The notes: generated by a model not told the origin, from the sequence alone. Shown: positions 33,599-45,073, numbered from the stretch's first letter. The stretch is DNA of 64,000 nucleotides from Rhizophagus irregularis (GCF_026210795.1 NC_089445.1:3286001-3350000); one strand, 5' to 3'. Numbers and translations are program-made.

Positions 33599-34696
33599 TG
33601 TAAATGGTCGAATATCAAGCATGGAAAGATGATAAAATTCAACCACCAAATGTAATTATTAAATATTAAGAACGAACAAATTAATCGTGGATTGGCGTAG
33701 ATAGATAAATAATTAGCCGAAAAGGATAAACATTTAGGAAGAGTAATGATCTACATGATGTAATATTTATTGAATGATTGACAAGGAACCAATAGGATAA
33801 ATAGAGTCGATCAATTGCGGCTTAGCAATCTTTAACAATAAGAACGATAAGAAAGAATAATTATAAGCCACAAAAGATAGATTATAAGCAAAACACATAA
33901 AGCGAATTAAAAGAACATATAAAATAATGTCAGAAAGATTAAAGAACACAAAATAATGTAAAAGATAATATAAAAAGATAGTATAAAGATGGAACGTAAA
34001 AGATAATATATTAAAAAGAACATATATAAAAAGATAGCATATTAAAAGATAGCATATTAAAAGATAGCGTATTTAAAATATAGATAGTATATTAGAAAGA
34101 TAGTTCAAAGATAATATGTAAAAAGAACATAAAAGATAGTATATAGATAGAATAGAAAGTAGCATAAAAATTGTATATATAGAGAGCGGAATTCAAGGTA
34201 ATTCCTTAGTTCTCATCCACAGAACTCAATAAAAATATAAGTTTCATTTAATTATTTGTTAGTGAAGTTTAATATTAATTAAAGGTAATAGGTTCGCCCT
34301 AAACTTTAATTAATGTTCGCTTAATTAATTTTAATTGAATAAATGGAAATTTTAAGATGAATTAAATATACACTTTTGGAAAGTAATAATTCGTAGCGAG
34401 AGCTATTGAAGTTTGAAATTAAAGGTAAAAGTGGATATAATTTGGGGAAAATTTAGAGAAGTTAAATTTTATTTTATATCGTTTGATGTTTTATATTACT
34501 AACGCTATTTATGTTGTGAACCAAGAATGTTGTCGTATATTGTTTGTTGATCTTGCTGTTCGTTAATTATATCTTTGATTATTTGCCTGTTCGTTTAATT
34601 GTTCGTTCGTTCGATTATTCGTTCGTTCGACCATGAGAAAGCCCGTTCGATGTGGCAACTCTGTAAATTGATGACAGAGGGAATAGGGGGATCTCA
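33599..34696 (+). repeat. 3' LTR
   Basis: Same length as the 5' LTR. The differences I can see are five substitutions (early: aaacgg/aaatgg, gcacgg/gcatgg, atggat/atagat, gaatga/gaacga; late: gtttga/gttcga). It ends ggatctca, then tcgt. Confidence 0.95.
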
Positions 34697-34872
34697 TCGT
34701 TGTTATCTGTAATAGAATTTTTTAATTTAGGATTGGACGTGATTCTTTTTAGTCTATTCAATTTTTTGGGATTATTTCAAAATTCAATTCTTGGAGGGTA
34801 TTTAGGATTGTTGCTTATGGAGAAATACGTTCTTATTTGTCTAATTAGTTTGAGGATATAATAAATATCATT

Positions 34873-35180
34873 TTATATAATGCAAATTTCGTGTGAATAC
34901 TCATATTGATGGGTGTTATTTTTGATTAGTGGAAAGTTCAATGATTTGATCATTCTATTGATACTTTGTTGAATAGATTCGTAATGTGTATTAAGTTGCG
35001 TTTGTGTATTGGATATTTGAGGTGTTTGAGAATTTAAGTGTAAAAATTCCTTCCATACAAAATTATGGAAGTCAGTCCATTGTGTAGTGGTAATTTTCTT
35101 GTAATTGATTTTTTCAGTGGTTGAAATCCATTTTTTCTTGTTTAATTCTATAATGTTATTTGAATTGTTGTTATAATTGT
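34873..35180 (-). pseudogene. LINE ORF2 segment between endonuclease and RT
   Basis: An Asn/Thr-rich open frame (KKWISTTEKINYKKITTTQW, FVWKEFLHL) between the gypsy and Tc1 insertions. No motif. It is placed in ORF2 by position and strand: it continues the endonuclease frame interrupted at 36508. Confidence 0.6.
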
Positions 35181-35182
35181 TA

Positions 35183-36505
35183 CAGTTCACGACATAAATA
35201 TCCGGAATTTTTGATTTTGTGCATAAAGGGGCGCTGTCACACCAGGTCTTGTGCAATCAAAATAATAACTAAAATGGAAATTCACCAGCCCCTTTAGAAT
35301 ATATATATAAACACAAAAATTCTCACCTGATTGTTTTATTAGTGGCAAAACAAATTCATGGCGCCCACTTCGGAATTTGAAATGCAACGGTTAACCATAA
35401 AGGAATTATGGGACAATAACATACGAAAACCCTCCGAAATAATTAAAATAACTGGTTTTCCTAAGTCTACAGTATATGATATTGTCAACCGTCTAAAAAA
35501 AACAGGAAGTGTTAAGCACTTACCCATTCCTGGTCGTCCTCTTGTTCTTTCTCCCAAAAAACGTCGATATCTTGGCCGTCTTCTTAAAAATGATAATGCT
35601 ACAACTTCAGCTCTAATGACTACAAAGCTGAATAATTTATATCCAGACCTTAATGTATCAACCCGAACTGTTCAACGTACTCTCAAAAATAAACTTAATT
35701 ATATTGTTTGTAGGCCACGATCAGTTCCCCTTCTTAAGGCAAGTCATGTTGAAACTCGTCTTCAATGGGCCTTAAACCATACCCAAGATGACTGGTCTCA
35801 CACAATTTTTTCAGATGAAAGTACATTTCAGACATTCCGTAATACTCAAATTGTGCGTTACAAGGCTGGCAATCCACGTCCATCACATCCTATGGTAAAG
35901 CATCCATACAAAGTGCATGTTTGGGGTGCATTTTGCCGTCAGGGGACCAATTGGAGTTGCACTTTTTACAGGAAACATGAATTCTGCAAAATACCGTGAA
36001 ATTCTTCAATCCCAACTACTTCCTAATGCTTATCATGCTGGTTATGGATGGAAATTTCAGCAAGACAACGCACCTACACACACTGCAAAGCTTACCCATC
36101 AATTTTTTGTGATTAACGATGTTTCAGTTATTGATTGGCCTGCTAACTCACCTGACCTGAATCCTATCGAGAATCTATGGGCGATTCTCAAAGGGAATGT
36201 AGAAAAAAGGGTCAATAATTGGATTATGAAAAAAAAATCACTTAGTGGAGATGATTTTCAGGGCATAATTCAGCAGGAATGGGATAACATTGATCAAAAC
36301 GTTTTCTTTAATTTAGCAGATAGCATGTCAGATCGGATTAACATGGTCATAGAAAAAAATGGTTACACGATAAATTACTGATTTTTGACGTATGTTTATC
36401 TGCGCATTTTAAACTATAAATACAATAAATTTGAAATGAAAAAAATAAACTTTATTATATTTTTACATATTGTGATAAAATTCCGAATATTTATGTCGTG
36501 AACTG
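35183..36505 (+). mobile_element. Tc1-type DNA transposon
   Basis: Inverted ends cagttcacgacataaatat (left) and the same in reverse (right), flanked by TA (35181-35182, 36506-36507). 1323 bases with one transposase gene on the plus strand. It is inserted in LINE ORF2. Confidence 0.95.
35358..36381 (+). pseudogene. Tc1 transposase (DD34E), one frameshift
   Basis: The N-terminal half (35358 to about 35945) has a helix-turn-helix: EIIKITGFPKSTVYDIVNRL, followed by a second HTH (STRTVQRTLKNKL) and IFSDEST (first Asp). The rest is one frame over (from about 35930 to 36381): GPIGVALFTG, QQDNAPTHTAKL (second Asp), 34 residues, SPDLNPIENLW (Glu). The frame changes at cgtcaggggacc near 35940, where one extra G in a G-run would explain it. 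Everything else is intact, length about 340 aa as usual for Tc1. It cuts and pastes at TA. The nearly intact state suggests recent arrival. Confidence 0.9.
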
Positions 36506-36752
36506 TAGTATTGATAAAAAATTCTTTTTTTATCAATATATATATCAATTTGTGATCGGTGTCGATAGGTGCATTAATAATATTGCCGTATAGAGTGTAA
36601 GAAAAAATATTTGGAGAACCAAAGATTATGTCTATATATGAATGACCATTATGATTACTAAAAGTAGAAGGTGGCGGGTTGTGGAATATTTTAATTAGAT
36701 CTTTATAAAATTTTCCTTTTAACGTAGAAAGTATTTGTTTGTGATAATAGTG

Positions 36753-37538
36753 TCATGAAATATTCTCGTAAGGTATTTTTGTGTGATCGCAGTTTGGTGT
36801 ATCTATGGTGTTATCTTTTTTATAAGATAGTTTATTATTATGTGGATTAATATTAAAATCCCCTATTAAAATGTAGTAATTATATTTATTAGTATTGTTG
36901 ATTTTGTTAGAGATATATTTGTCGATTATATCTAAGGTTTTGTATTTGATGGAGTCCGAAGTTATAGGTGGTAAGTATAGATTGATAATGTTAAGTTGGT
37001 GGTATTTTTTGAAAAAGAATGTAGCGTATATTAGTCGTCCTAGTATGAAGAATAAGGGACCTATATATTTATATAATGTTGGGAATATAATAATTGATAT
37101 TCCTGATGATTTATTATCAGGGTCGGGATTATGAATAATAGTAAACTGGCGATTTGATGGTGTATGTGTAAATAGTGTATGATTAAGTTTTTTATAATTA
37201 TTTTTGTTATTTTGTTGGAAGTCGTTATCGTTTTCAAATGAATTGTTTTTATCATATTTATGCGTTTCGCATAAATGTAGAAAATGAATATCAGATTCTA
37301 TCATGTAATCTATTAAGTTGATTAATTTGGATTTGAGTTCTCCTCTGATGTTAAGTGAAGCTACGTTTATAGAATCAAAGTATAATAAATTCGGGTTAAA
37401 GTATGGGATATTTTTTTTGTGATTTTTTTGATTTATAATATTTTTTTTGTTATTTTGTATAGTTTTTTGGTTATTTGAAATATAGATAAGAGGTTGATTT
37501 TTGACGTCAACCGGTGTGTTATTATTGGTGTATTCCAT
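36753..37538 (-). pseudogene. LINE ORF2 endonuclease domain
   Basis: An open frame of 261 codons from Met at 37538 (an upstream hydrophobic stretch can be read to 37580). APE-type motifs: INVASLNIRG (Asn), HLCETHKYDKN (Glu), YYILIGDFNINPHNN (Asp/Asn). A stop follows at 36753 and the frame is later cut by the Tc1 element. It nicks target DNA for first-strand priming. Low-complexity Asn runs are typical of the AT-rich genome. Confidence 0.8.
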
Positions 37539-37639
37539 AAAAAAAAGAAATATAAAAGTGTATGTGTAAAAGAAGAACAAGTTGGGTTAAAATCAATATA
37601 GGAAGTCCGAAGTTATAATGTCGTTAATTATTAAGGATT

Positions 37640-39430
37640 CTTGTAAATGATTATTTACGAGATCCAAAATTGAAAATATTATAACCATATGATAATGTAC
37701 CACTTATGTTATCATTTTGTGTATAGTCCGAATCTGGTTCTATAATACCATCATCGGCAGCGTTGTCTGTTAGTGCCGTTAAATCTTGGTGCATTATAGT
37801 GTCGTCTTCTGTTTGAGGAAAACTATCGCTATCGTCAGCTGATATTCTTGGACTTGAAGATTTATTAGATGATCTTGTATAGTGTTTTTTCTTTGTTTGT
37901 TCGTATGAGGTTTTTTCGTACGGTGAGGAGCGTTTAGATTGTTTGATAGGTTTGTCTTTAGTGTAAATAGCATTGCTGAGTTTACTGATGTTGTCAGTAA
38001 GGATGGTCAGTCGGTCTTTCGGTCCTGGACGGTCCTGCCCGGTCTTTGGGAAAGTTATAAGGAATGCACCCTTGAATTTTAAGGCGCAGCAAGTATGGCT
38101 AAAGACCAATAAATGTCAAAATTTGGCCTTTATACTTCTTTTTTTAAGACCAGCAGAGGCGAAATTGGAAAAAGACCGAAAAAAGCAAAAAATACTGGTT
38201 TTGGCAAAATAAAAACCTGCCTAGCTCTAAATTGGGTGATTAGATCGAGACCAAAATTTACCACTTTTTGGTCTTTAATCAGTTCTGTTGTGCTACAAAA
38301 AATTGGAAGCACAGCCTTATTACTTTTCCAAAAATTTCCTAAAGACCGATCAGGACCGATCAAAGACCGCAGGACCGACTGACCATCTCTAGTTGTCAGT
38401 GAGTTTTTGTATGATTTCGTCATATTTGTCTTGTCTTGTATTAATAGCATTGACATTTGTTGCGATGTTATTAACTTGATTTTCAATATTAGAAAATTTC
38501 GTCTCATATTGTTTGGGGTTGTTTTCTAATTGTGATATTCTAGTGGTAAGGGTATGTACTTGATTTTCTAGTTGTTTAACTTTTTCCAATAAGTTGTCGT
38601 AGTTTTGGTAAATGTTATCATGTGGTCTTGATGTAGTCTGTCTTTGGTAATTAGGTGATGGATTAGAGGATGATTGTTGGATAAAGTTATTTTGTGATTG
38701 TGGTGTATGATATTGTAGTCTTGATTGCGGGAATCTTGTGTTTTATTGTTGTGTATTGGCGTTAGATGGATGTGTTCTATTTGTGTTTAGAGCAATAACG
38801 TGGTTATATGTTGTCTTGTATTTATCATCTATAGTGATTTTTTCTTCGTTTCTTTTAATAAGTCTTTTTGTAAAAAATTTTCTGTTATTTTTGTCAAGGA
38901 TGAAATTTTTGTCATCACAATTATTAGTAGTGTGGTTACATGCGCCACATATGTTGCATGTTTTGGATGTTACTGTGTTGGGGTAAATATATATTGAAGA
39001 TCCGTTGAAGGTAGTACTGATAGCACCATTTGCATTTTCAGGAAATTTTTTTTCATCTGCGTACAGCATATATGTAAGCATTTTTCATTATTGAATATTT
39101 AGATGTTTGAGTGAACGTGCACGTGCATCCGTGTAGATATTTTATAACCGGTTCAATATCTTTATTAGTGGTGTTTAGAGACAGACCAGTTACTTTGTAA
39201 TATTTAGAGGTTCTTTTCTTGTAAATAAGGTTGTTTTTGTTTCCTGGTAATATTCTGACACTAAAATTTTCTATTTCTAAGCTCCAGTATTCTTCTTGCA
39301 TGAAGTACTCAAATGCTGATTGTTTCTGGAATCTTACTATTAGTTGTTTGTATGTTGGGTTGATAAAGATAGGTTTACCTTGACGGTTACGTCCTTGTAA
39401 TCTTCTAGGTGGTTTTTTGATTTCTTTATG
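37640..39430 (-). pseudogene. LINE ORF1 with CCHC knuckle
   Basis: Reads from about 39430 (KKPPRRLQGRNRQGKPIF), then 39053-39301 (YWSLEIENFSVRILPGNK). A frame change follows at about 39080, then SKTCNICGACNHTTNNCDD (Cys-x2-Cys-x4-His-x4-Cys, near 38950). A Gln/Asn-rich linker, a coiled coil (LENQVHTLTTRISQLENN, 38389-38589), and after the 37998-38391 insertion a Ser/Asp-rich tail to GSRK-stop at 37651 complete it. It would coat the LINE RNA. Breaks: one frameshift, one TAA near 38742 and the MITE. Confidence 0.75.
37998..38391. mobile_element. hAT-type MITE in LINE ORF1
   Basis: 8-base duplication gttgtcag (37990-37997, 38392-38399); ends taaggatggtcagtcggtc and, in reverse, tagagatggtcagtcggtc. 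Internal aaagaccga repeats. Joining the flanks restores the ORF1 frame (…LTDN / LTDNISKL…). Confidence 0.9.
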
Positions 39431-39450
39431 GTTTTATTATTATTATCATT

Positions 39451-39602
39451 AAAAAATTAATACAAATTCTTCCAAGTTCGGAGAACACGTGACCAAAAAT
39501 TCACAGCTCTGGGCCGCATTAGATAATTTGACCAGAATTATGGGTTGATAATTTTAATCGATTAACCAATTTTTGAGATACCTTAATCGATTCCAAACTC
39601 TA
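39451..39602. mobile_element. hAT-type MITE, right half
   Basis: Second half of the MITE starting at 17359; it ends with the reverse of tagagtttggaatcga and is followed by gtttaaat. Confidence 0.85.
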
Positions 39603-39629
39603 GTTTAAATAAGTGTATTTTCCTCTATT

Positions 39630-40640
39630 TTTTTAATGAAATGTCTATTAATGTTTTATTTAATTTCTCTTTTTTTTAGATGATTTATTGGGTATCAGAA
39701 GTATATGCTGATGAAGGCCCTATTCTACATGGATTTTGATAAGAGGGGTGGTTTGAATTATTTACTTAATGAAACATTTATTAATGTTTCAGGTTATCTC
39801 TTTTTTTAGGAGACTTTTCTTCAGGTCATAATATGGGAATAATTAAATTTTTTGTATTTTTTTTTTTTTGCTCCAGGCAATTTTTTTTCAAAAACTAACA
39901 TTTTATAATTTGTTTTTTTATTTATAGGAAACCAGCTCAGAACTCTAGAATATGTATCTTTTTTTCGAAAGTTTTAAAATAATTATTATTTTTTATGGAC
40001 CAGCTCAAAATTGGATTTTGAAGCTTAGGAAGTATCAGGTCTTTGAACGTCAGATTTTGTTTTCGAGTCTGAACGTATGGGATCTCGGTAAAGAATAAAA
40101 ACAATTAAACAAAACATTGCTAATGTTTTGTCTTCTAGATGAATCATGCGTAATAAAGAAGATAAATCACTCCAAGAGTATCACAAAGTCTAACAAAACT
40201 AACTGATTGAGCCAAAAGTAACAATTCAAATGTGGTATGTTGCATGGTTGCTATTTGCATAGATTGGTAGAAATCAGTCCATTTTTTTTAATTTATTCTT
40301 TTTTTTTTATTGAAATGATTGCTAACGTTAATGGTTTATTTCTTTTTTCTAGACTGAAGAACGTGTGGGATTTCTGATGGGAAATGCCGGGAAGTCTCTT
40401 TGAACGCAGATTTTTTTAACAACTGAAACTTTATTAACAGTTTGTTTTCTCTCTTTTTAGGTAGCTGTATCCTTAAAAATATTGAATTCAATGTATGACC
40501 TGGGTAATGGTCAGATACTGGACGCGTGATATCTTGGTGAAGTATTGATCTCTTTTTAGTTATTTTTAATATTTTTAATGTTTTAACAAAATGTTTGTTA
40601 ACATTCTGCACTTTTTTTTAGGTGGCTCTTTCAGATCTTT
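39630..40640. repeat. Array 1 of hairpin + polypyrimidine-AG units
   Basis: About seven diverged units of 100-200 bases. Each has a small inverted repeat around aacgttt/aatgttt (for example ttaatgaaacattt ... ttaatgtttca at 39765), then a T-rich tract ending in AG (about 39679, 39810, 39929, 40133, 40353, 40461, 40622). A less AT-rich stretch of 30-80 bases follows. The T-tract plus AG looks like a 3' splice site. No continuous reading frame was found across the units. Related to array 2 at 45365. Confidence 0.6.
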
Positions 40641-41394
40641 TTTGAATTTGGATTTGTATAACCAAGTTATATCACTTTCCTCTAACATAAGTACTAGTAA
40701 GAATAAACAAGATTTAACATGAATGACATAATCGATGCATGTTTTTGAAATACAATTAGGTAACAAATGAAAGACTGGCAAAAAGTCTTTTAGTAGTTTA
40801 ATGATGAAATATTGAGGGTAGCCACAATTTAGATATAATTCACGTGCGAAATATGTATCTTTTTCTAAAACTTCACAATTTCAAAATGAACAATTTAATA
40901 AATATTTAATAATATTTTACTATTTATTTACGAATTCGAAAATACAATTACAATTTATTTACAAATTCGATAAGATTTCAATAATATATTTTTACAATTT
41001 TGATCAAATCAGCTGACGACACCTTAATGTAACGACTTCGATATTAAATTATACCTAAATCGCGACCAAATCTTGATTAAAAGTTTCACGATAAATTTTT
41101 GATATAGTCAATATTTGGTTTCGATTTTAAAAGTTTCCGTAAAGTTATATCACGGAATTTATCAAATTATTTACATTTTCCGTGAAAGGCTCATTTTTAC
41201 AGAGTTTTTACACAAATAACTGATAAAATTTTTTATAAAGCTAAATTAACTTACAAAAGAATGGAGATAAGATATTTTTAATATTTATTATAATAATTAA
41301 ATAATAGAAAATGTTACAAAATAGAGATAAGACATTTTAAATATTTATTATAATAATTAAATAATAGAAATGTTACATGTTAAATATTTTTTTT
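40641..41394. other. Intergenic with MITE fragment
   Basis: No gene. 41120-41245 resembles the right part of the ccctgtaaaaaaagt MITE (atatcacggaatttatc, ttccgtgaaaggctcattt, ttacagagtttttac). A 60-base AT-rich stretch (gagataagacatttt ...) is repeated near 41265 and 41325. Confidence 0.5.
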
Positions 41395-41604
41395 AAAAAA
41401 AAAGAACAAGAATAAAAAAAAGTAATATATGTGGGGTAAATTAACATGTAATATATGTACAGGAGAATATTTTGCTCATATAATATAATAACTTTTCTAA
41501 GACACTCCATACTTTACTATGTATATATTAAGAAGTCATGCTTCACTAATTTTCTCTTAATAAATAAAAACCGGTATATTTATAGAATTAAACTTTCAAG
41601 TTTA

Positions 41605-41694
41605 TTACATGATAGTACAATTACCAGTTTTTTCTGTTGGACCTTCCGTAACTTCAGTAGTAGGTGGTTTAGTGACAACCGTAATTGGATTCAT
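41605..41694 (-). CDS. CaaX micro-ORF 1a, 29 aa
   Basis: The ATG at 41694 opens a 29-codon frame. It begins MNPITVVTKPPTTEVTEG and ends GNCTIM, then TAA overlapping an AATAAA-like signal (taataaac). The last four residues C-T-I-M form a CaaX box, and Met at the end favours farnesylation. The peptide is rich in Pro, Thr, Glu and has no signal peptide. Equal copies stand in five other arms, none with a frame-breaking change. This copy equals the consensus and the 50793 copy. It could be a lipopeptide precursor. Alternatively it is the last exon of a small GTPase-like gene, since the bases before ATG end in AG; no upstream exon was seen. Confidence 0.6.
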   Translation of the reverse strand: MNPITVVTKPPTTEVTEGPTEKTGNCTIM

Positions 41695-42768
41695 CTTTTT
41701 TAGGAAGTTTGTCTGTTGGTTGTTTAAGAATTTATTTGGTAAAACTTTAAAAAAGCTGACAAATTATTTTTGAGTAATAAGTCTTTTTAAAATGGGTGGT
41801 TTTTTTTTTTGAAAAATTTGAACTTCCAAATTAACTATTTTATACTTTTAATTTTACTGCGCATATACGAAATGACATTGTACAAATTATTATTGTTCGT
41901 TGATTTGTTGAACAATAACAATTCATGTATCATGATTTCGAAACAGTGTAACCTGCGATATTATCTTAATTTGTTTTATTAAAAAGGAGCCTAAAACCTT
42001 AACTGTTAACAATCCAAAATCTAAAGCACATAATGCGCTTGTATTTAATATTCTTGGTATTCTGAAATATAAACTAGGAACGGGAACTGTTATTAAGTCC
42101 GAAGTGCTGTTAAATGTTTTATTGTTATATATCATCATGCCGACGGACATTTTTGTGTGACCTTTGCATAGTCCTTCGGAACAAATAATTGTATTGTCAT
42201 CTGACGTTACACAATTCCTTTTTGGAAACCTGTAAAAAGCATAATGACAGCCAGAATTATGATAATTTTTACATTTCCTAAAATGGACTATGACCTAGAA
42301 TCCCATGACGCAAAAAAATTATGGTATCACAACGGGTAATTCTATTCTTTTTTTTAAAAGAAAAATACAATTTGTTTATACTTCAGAATACAAGAATATT
42401 AAATACAAGCGCATTATGCGCTTTAGATTTTCGATTGTTAACAGTTAAGGTTTCAGGCTCCTTTTTTAATAAAACAATATCGCAGGTTACACTGTTTGAA
42501 AATCATGACAATATCAGATATAATGAATAATCATTCAAAAAACAATATTAATTTGCACAATATGAACGATTTTTCGTTTCGTACTATATGCGCAGTAAAA
42601 TTAAAAGTATAAAATAGTTAATTTGGAAATTCAAATTTTTCAAAAAAAATTCACATATTTAAAAAACATTTTAAAAAAGACTTTATTACTCAAAATAATT
42701 AGTCGACTTTTTTAAAGTTTCACAAAACAAATTCTTAAACAACTCAGCAGACAAACTTTCTAAAAAAG
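41695..42768. promoter_or_regulatory. Divergent region between CaaX ORFs 1a and 1b
   Basis: Mostly the two inverted arms, so each ORF has a similar upstream region. The centre (about 42110-42300) is less AT-rich (catgccgacggacattttt, gtcatctgacgttacac). The palindrome agcgcattatgcgctt is near 42410. No defined promoter element. Confidence 0.4.
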
Positions 42769-42858
42769 ATGAACCCAATTACGGTTGTCGCTAAACCACC
42801 TACTACTGAAGTTACGGAAGGTCCAACAGAAAAAACTGGCAATTGTACTATCATGTAA
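42769..42858 (+). CDS. CaaX micro-ORF 1b, 29 aa
   Basis: Same peptide as ORF 1a except Ala for Thr at position 8; two further differences (AAC, GGC) are silent. It ends GNCTIM-TAA. Reads outward from the inverted repeat, divergent from 1a. Confidence 0.6.
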   Translation: MNPITVVAKPPTTEVTEGPTEKTGNCTIM

Positions 42859-43010
42859 TAAACTTGAAAGTTTAATTCTATCAATATACCAGTTTTTATT
42901 TATTAAGAGAAACTTATTATATTACATGAGCAAAATATTTCTTTTATATATTTATTACATGTTAATTTATTTATTTTTTTTATTCTTGATCAATTTTCTT
43001 TTCAAAAAAT

Positions 43011-43347
43011 TGTCATTTATTACGTATTTTTCATAAAAATCTTGTCACATTAATATTATCATGTGACTAAATTTTATAATTTGATTGGTTTATATCTTAC
43101 ATAAGGTGGGGCCCATAAGGCATTACATTAAACTAATATTACGTAATTTATGTAACATATTGTCAACACAATGATAATAAACAAGAGTTTGTAAAATATT
43201 TGGAATGTGGTTTATTTTGAACTTAATAAAAACGTGACATTTGAATTTATATTATGCTACCATATTCTCAGAATTGTTATTTTCTGTGCAGCAGCGAAAT
43301 TTAAATTAATTTAAATAAATTATAAAAATTGAAGGGTTTAAATTTTA
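43011..43347. other. Block tail, shared by the three block copies
   Basis: Holds gattggtttatatctt, ttacgtaa, gaatgtggtttattttgaac and ctcagaattgtta, which recur near 52320-52570 and 55030-55300. Non-coding as far as I can see. Confidence 0.6.
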
Positions 43348-44776
43348 TCTGTTATACGCAGGTGCGTAGCAACGTAACGCACCCCTATATTATGTTATAT
43401 GTAAAAGTCAAAATTAGTATTCTAAACCCTTTCTAGAACAGGCAAAAATACACGCATAGGACGTGTGCTTTAAAGATTCTATAACAAGTACTACATAAGG
43501 TTTGCATCGCGTTTATTCAAAAAAAATGAAATAAAATGAAATTTATGATATCACATTGGGTGTTCTGTCAACTAATTAAATCAAAACTATATATATTATA
43601 TAGTTACAGTACATTGATCTTCAACTAATAAATGATTTTTTGATGAAAATTTGATTGACACTATAAAACTGTGTAAATAGACAGTTCGAACTTCTAAACT
43701 TTTTAAACATAAATCAGTTTTTCATACTACAACTACAAAGTTACGAGGTTTTTTTTTTACATTAACTAGCAAGTTTAAAGAAAATTCCCATTTTAATCTT
43801 AAATTTGATAAACTACTATATTGGATGTAAGTTTTTTTTTATTTAAATATAAGAAATCGCCTCGTAACTTTGTTTTTATGTCAAAATTTTACATTGAAAT
43901 GTTAAGTCGTTAAGGCTACACATCTAATTAACTGAAAGCTTAAAAATGGGTGTATACAAATCATAATAAACGCCGATTTCAGCTAGGTTTTTTTTCCAAA
44001 ACTAAAAAATTATTATATTATATATTTTATTAAATAATCTTTTAAGACTTATATTATTTTTTTCGGTCTTTTTGGACCGAATTATTGTCCTATTTTTCAG
44101 AATTTTTTTCGGTACTTATTTTTTTTTTTTAAACCGATTATTTCTTATCCCCCAAATTTTTTTTCTTTTTCTTTCGAATTTTGCTTTTATTTTTCGATTT
44201 TTTCTGTTATTCCTTTTTCCCGATTCTTATTATAATAATAATAATATTTTTGTATCTTTTGTATCAAACTCAATAATAGACTAACATAATTACTTATTTG
44301 TTTATTTTTTGTAACAATTCGTTATAATTAATTTTTCTGGAAATTTTTTTTTCATATTAATTAGTGAGATATTTTTTTTCTTAGAGGATGTGATTTTTTT
44401 TAATGCTACAATGGAATTTTTTAAGATAAAAAAAAGATTTTTTTTTTGTAACAATATAACAATAAACTACTTATAAAAATTGTTTTTGTATGAATTTATA
44501 AATTTCACAGTACTGCAACATTTGTTTCGTGATAATAAAATTTGCATTTAATAATAATATTTCATATACTGTATAACACTTGCACACAATTCATTGTTAT
44601 TTATAATCATATAAATTGTGTAATTTATTACATTTATTTCCTACTAATGCCATCATAATAATAGTAAAAAACTAGACCTATTCACATTGCATGGCAAATA
44701 AAATATTAGTGTGTTATTATTACTCTTTTACTTGATGGGCAAGTATCATCCGGTGCAACGCGACGGGTTACGCTAG
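43348..44776. mobile_element. Helitron-like insertion (tentative)
   Basis: Absent from the block copy at 52570. The left edge is A|tctgttatacgcaggtgcg, and the right edge gcgacgggttacgctag|T: TC start, CTAG end, placed between A and T, with a weak hairpin aacgcgacgggtt just before the end. No helicase; T-rich and non-coding interior. A few dozen flanking bases also differ from the 52570 copy, so the borders are not secure. Confidence 0.35.
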
Positions 44777-45073
44777 TTTAGATTAAAAAGATGTTTTTAG
44801 CTAGAAATTTTTTAAAACAATTTTGCATACATCAGGAAATTTTTTCCACTTAAAATCCACACATCGAATATTGAATTCTCCAAATACCCTGTGACAAAAC
44901 ACATGGAATTTTCGGCGTAGATAATCTATCTTTTCTGAATTAAGCTAATTTAATCCAAATTTTCACAAAATTCGATATGAATCTCATATTTCTGAACAAA
45001 AATTTCATGAGAATTCAGCCAAAAAGACTGTACATTGTATTGAGAATATTTTTCAAGGTGTGGTGTATGATGA

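Larger units (their letters stand above)
23872..34696 (+). mobile_element. Ty3/gypsy LTR retrotransposon with thymidylate-kinase-like domain
   Basis: Two direct LTRs of identical length (1098 bases) with about five visible substitutions, TG...CA ends, and a 4-base repeat tcgt on both sides. The order is LTR, primer site, 1.5-kb leader, ORF0, gag, protease, RT-RNase H-kinase, integrase with GPY/F module, polypurine tract, LTR. The order RT-RH-IN is that of gypsy. It is inserted in a LINE in the opposite orientation. LTR similarity implies a young insertion. Confidence 0.95.
17505..39432 (-). mobile_element. LINE (non-LTR retrotransposon) with four internal insertions
   Basis: Flanked by an 18-base direct repeat tttattattattatcatt (17487-17504 and 39433-39450). 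It lies on the minus strand: the 3' end is at 17505 and carries an aaat/aaata-type tail, and the 5' end with ORF1 is at 39432. Order: ORF1 with CCHC knuckle, ORF2 with endonuclease, reverse transcriptase, RNase H. Inserted later: 17573-19085, 23872-34696, 35183-36505, 37998-38391. Subtracting these leaves about 7.9 kb, so it is close to full length. The RNase H points to I/Tad-like clades. It has several stops and frameshifts and is dead. Confidence 0.85.
41395..43010. repeat. Large inverted repeat 1 (block copy 1)
   Basis: Two arms of roughly 650-800 bases face each other around a centre near 42250-42330. Shared words include agcgcattatgcgctt, aaccttaactgttaacaatc, gcaggttacactgttt, tttaaaaaagctgac. 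Each arm carries one CaaX ORF reading outward. Copies at 50575-52250 and 53135-54990. Confidence 0.85.

Noticed and set aside
42785-43036. 83-codon frame overlapping CaaX ORF 1b
   Set aside because: Different frame, not kept in the sister arms, unlike the CaaX frame.
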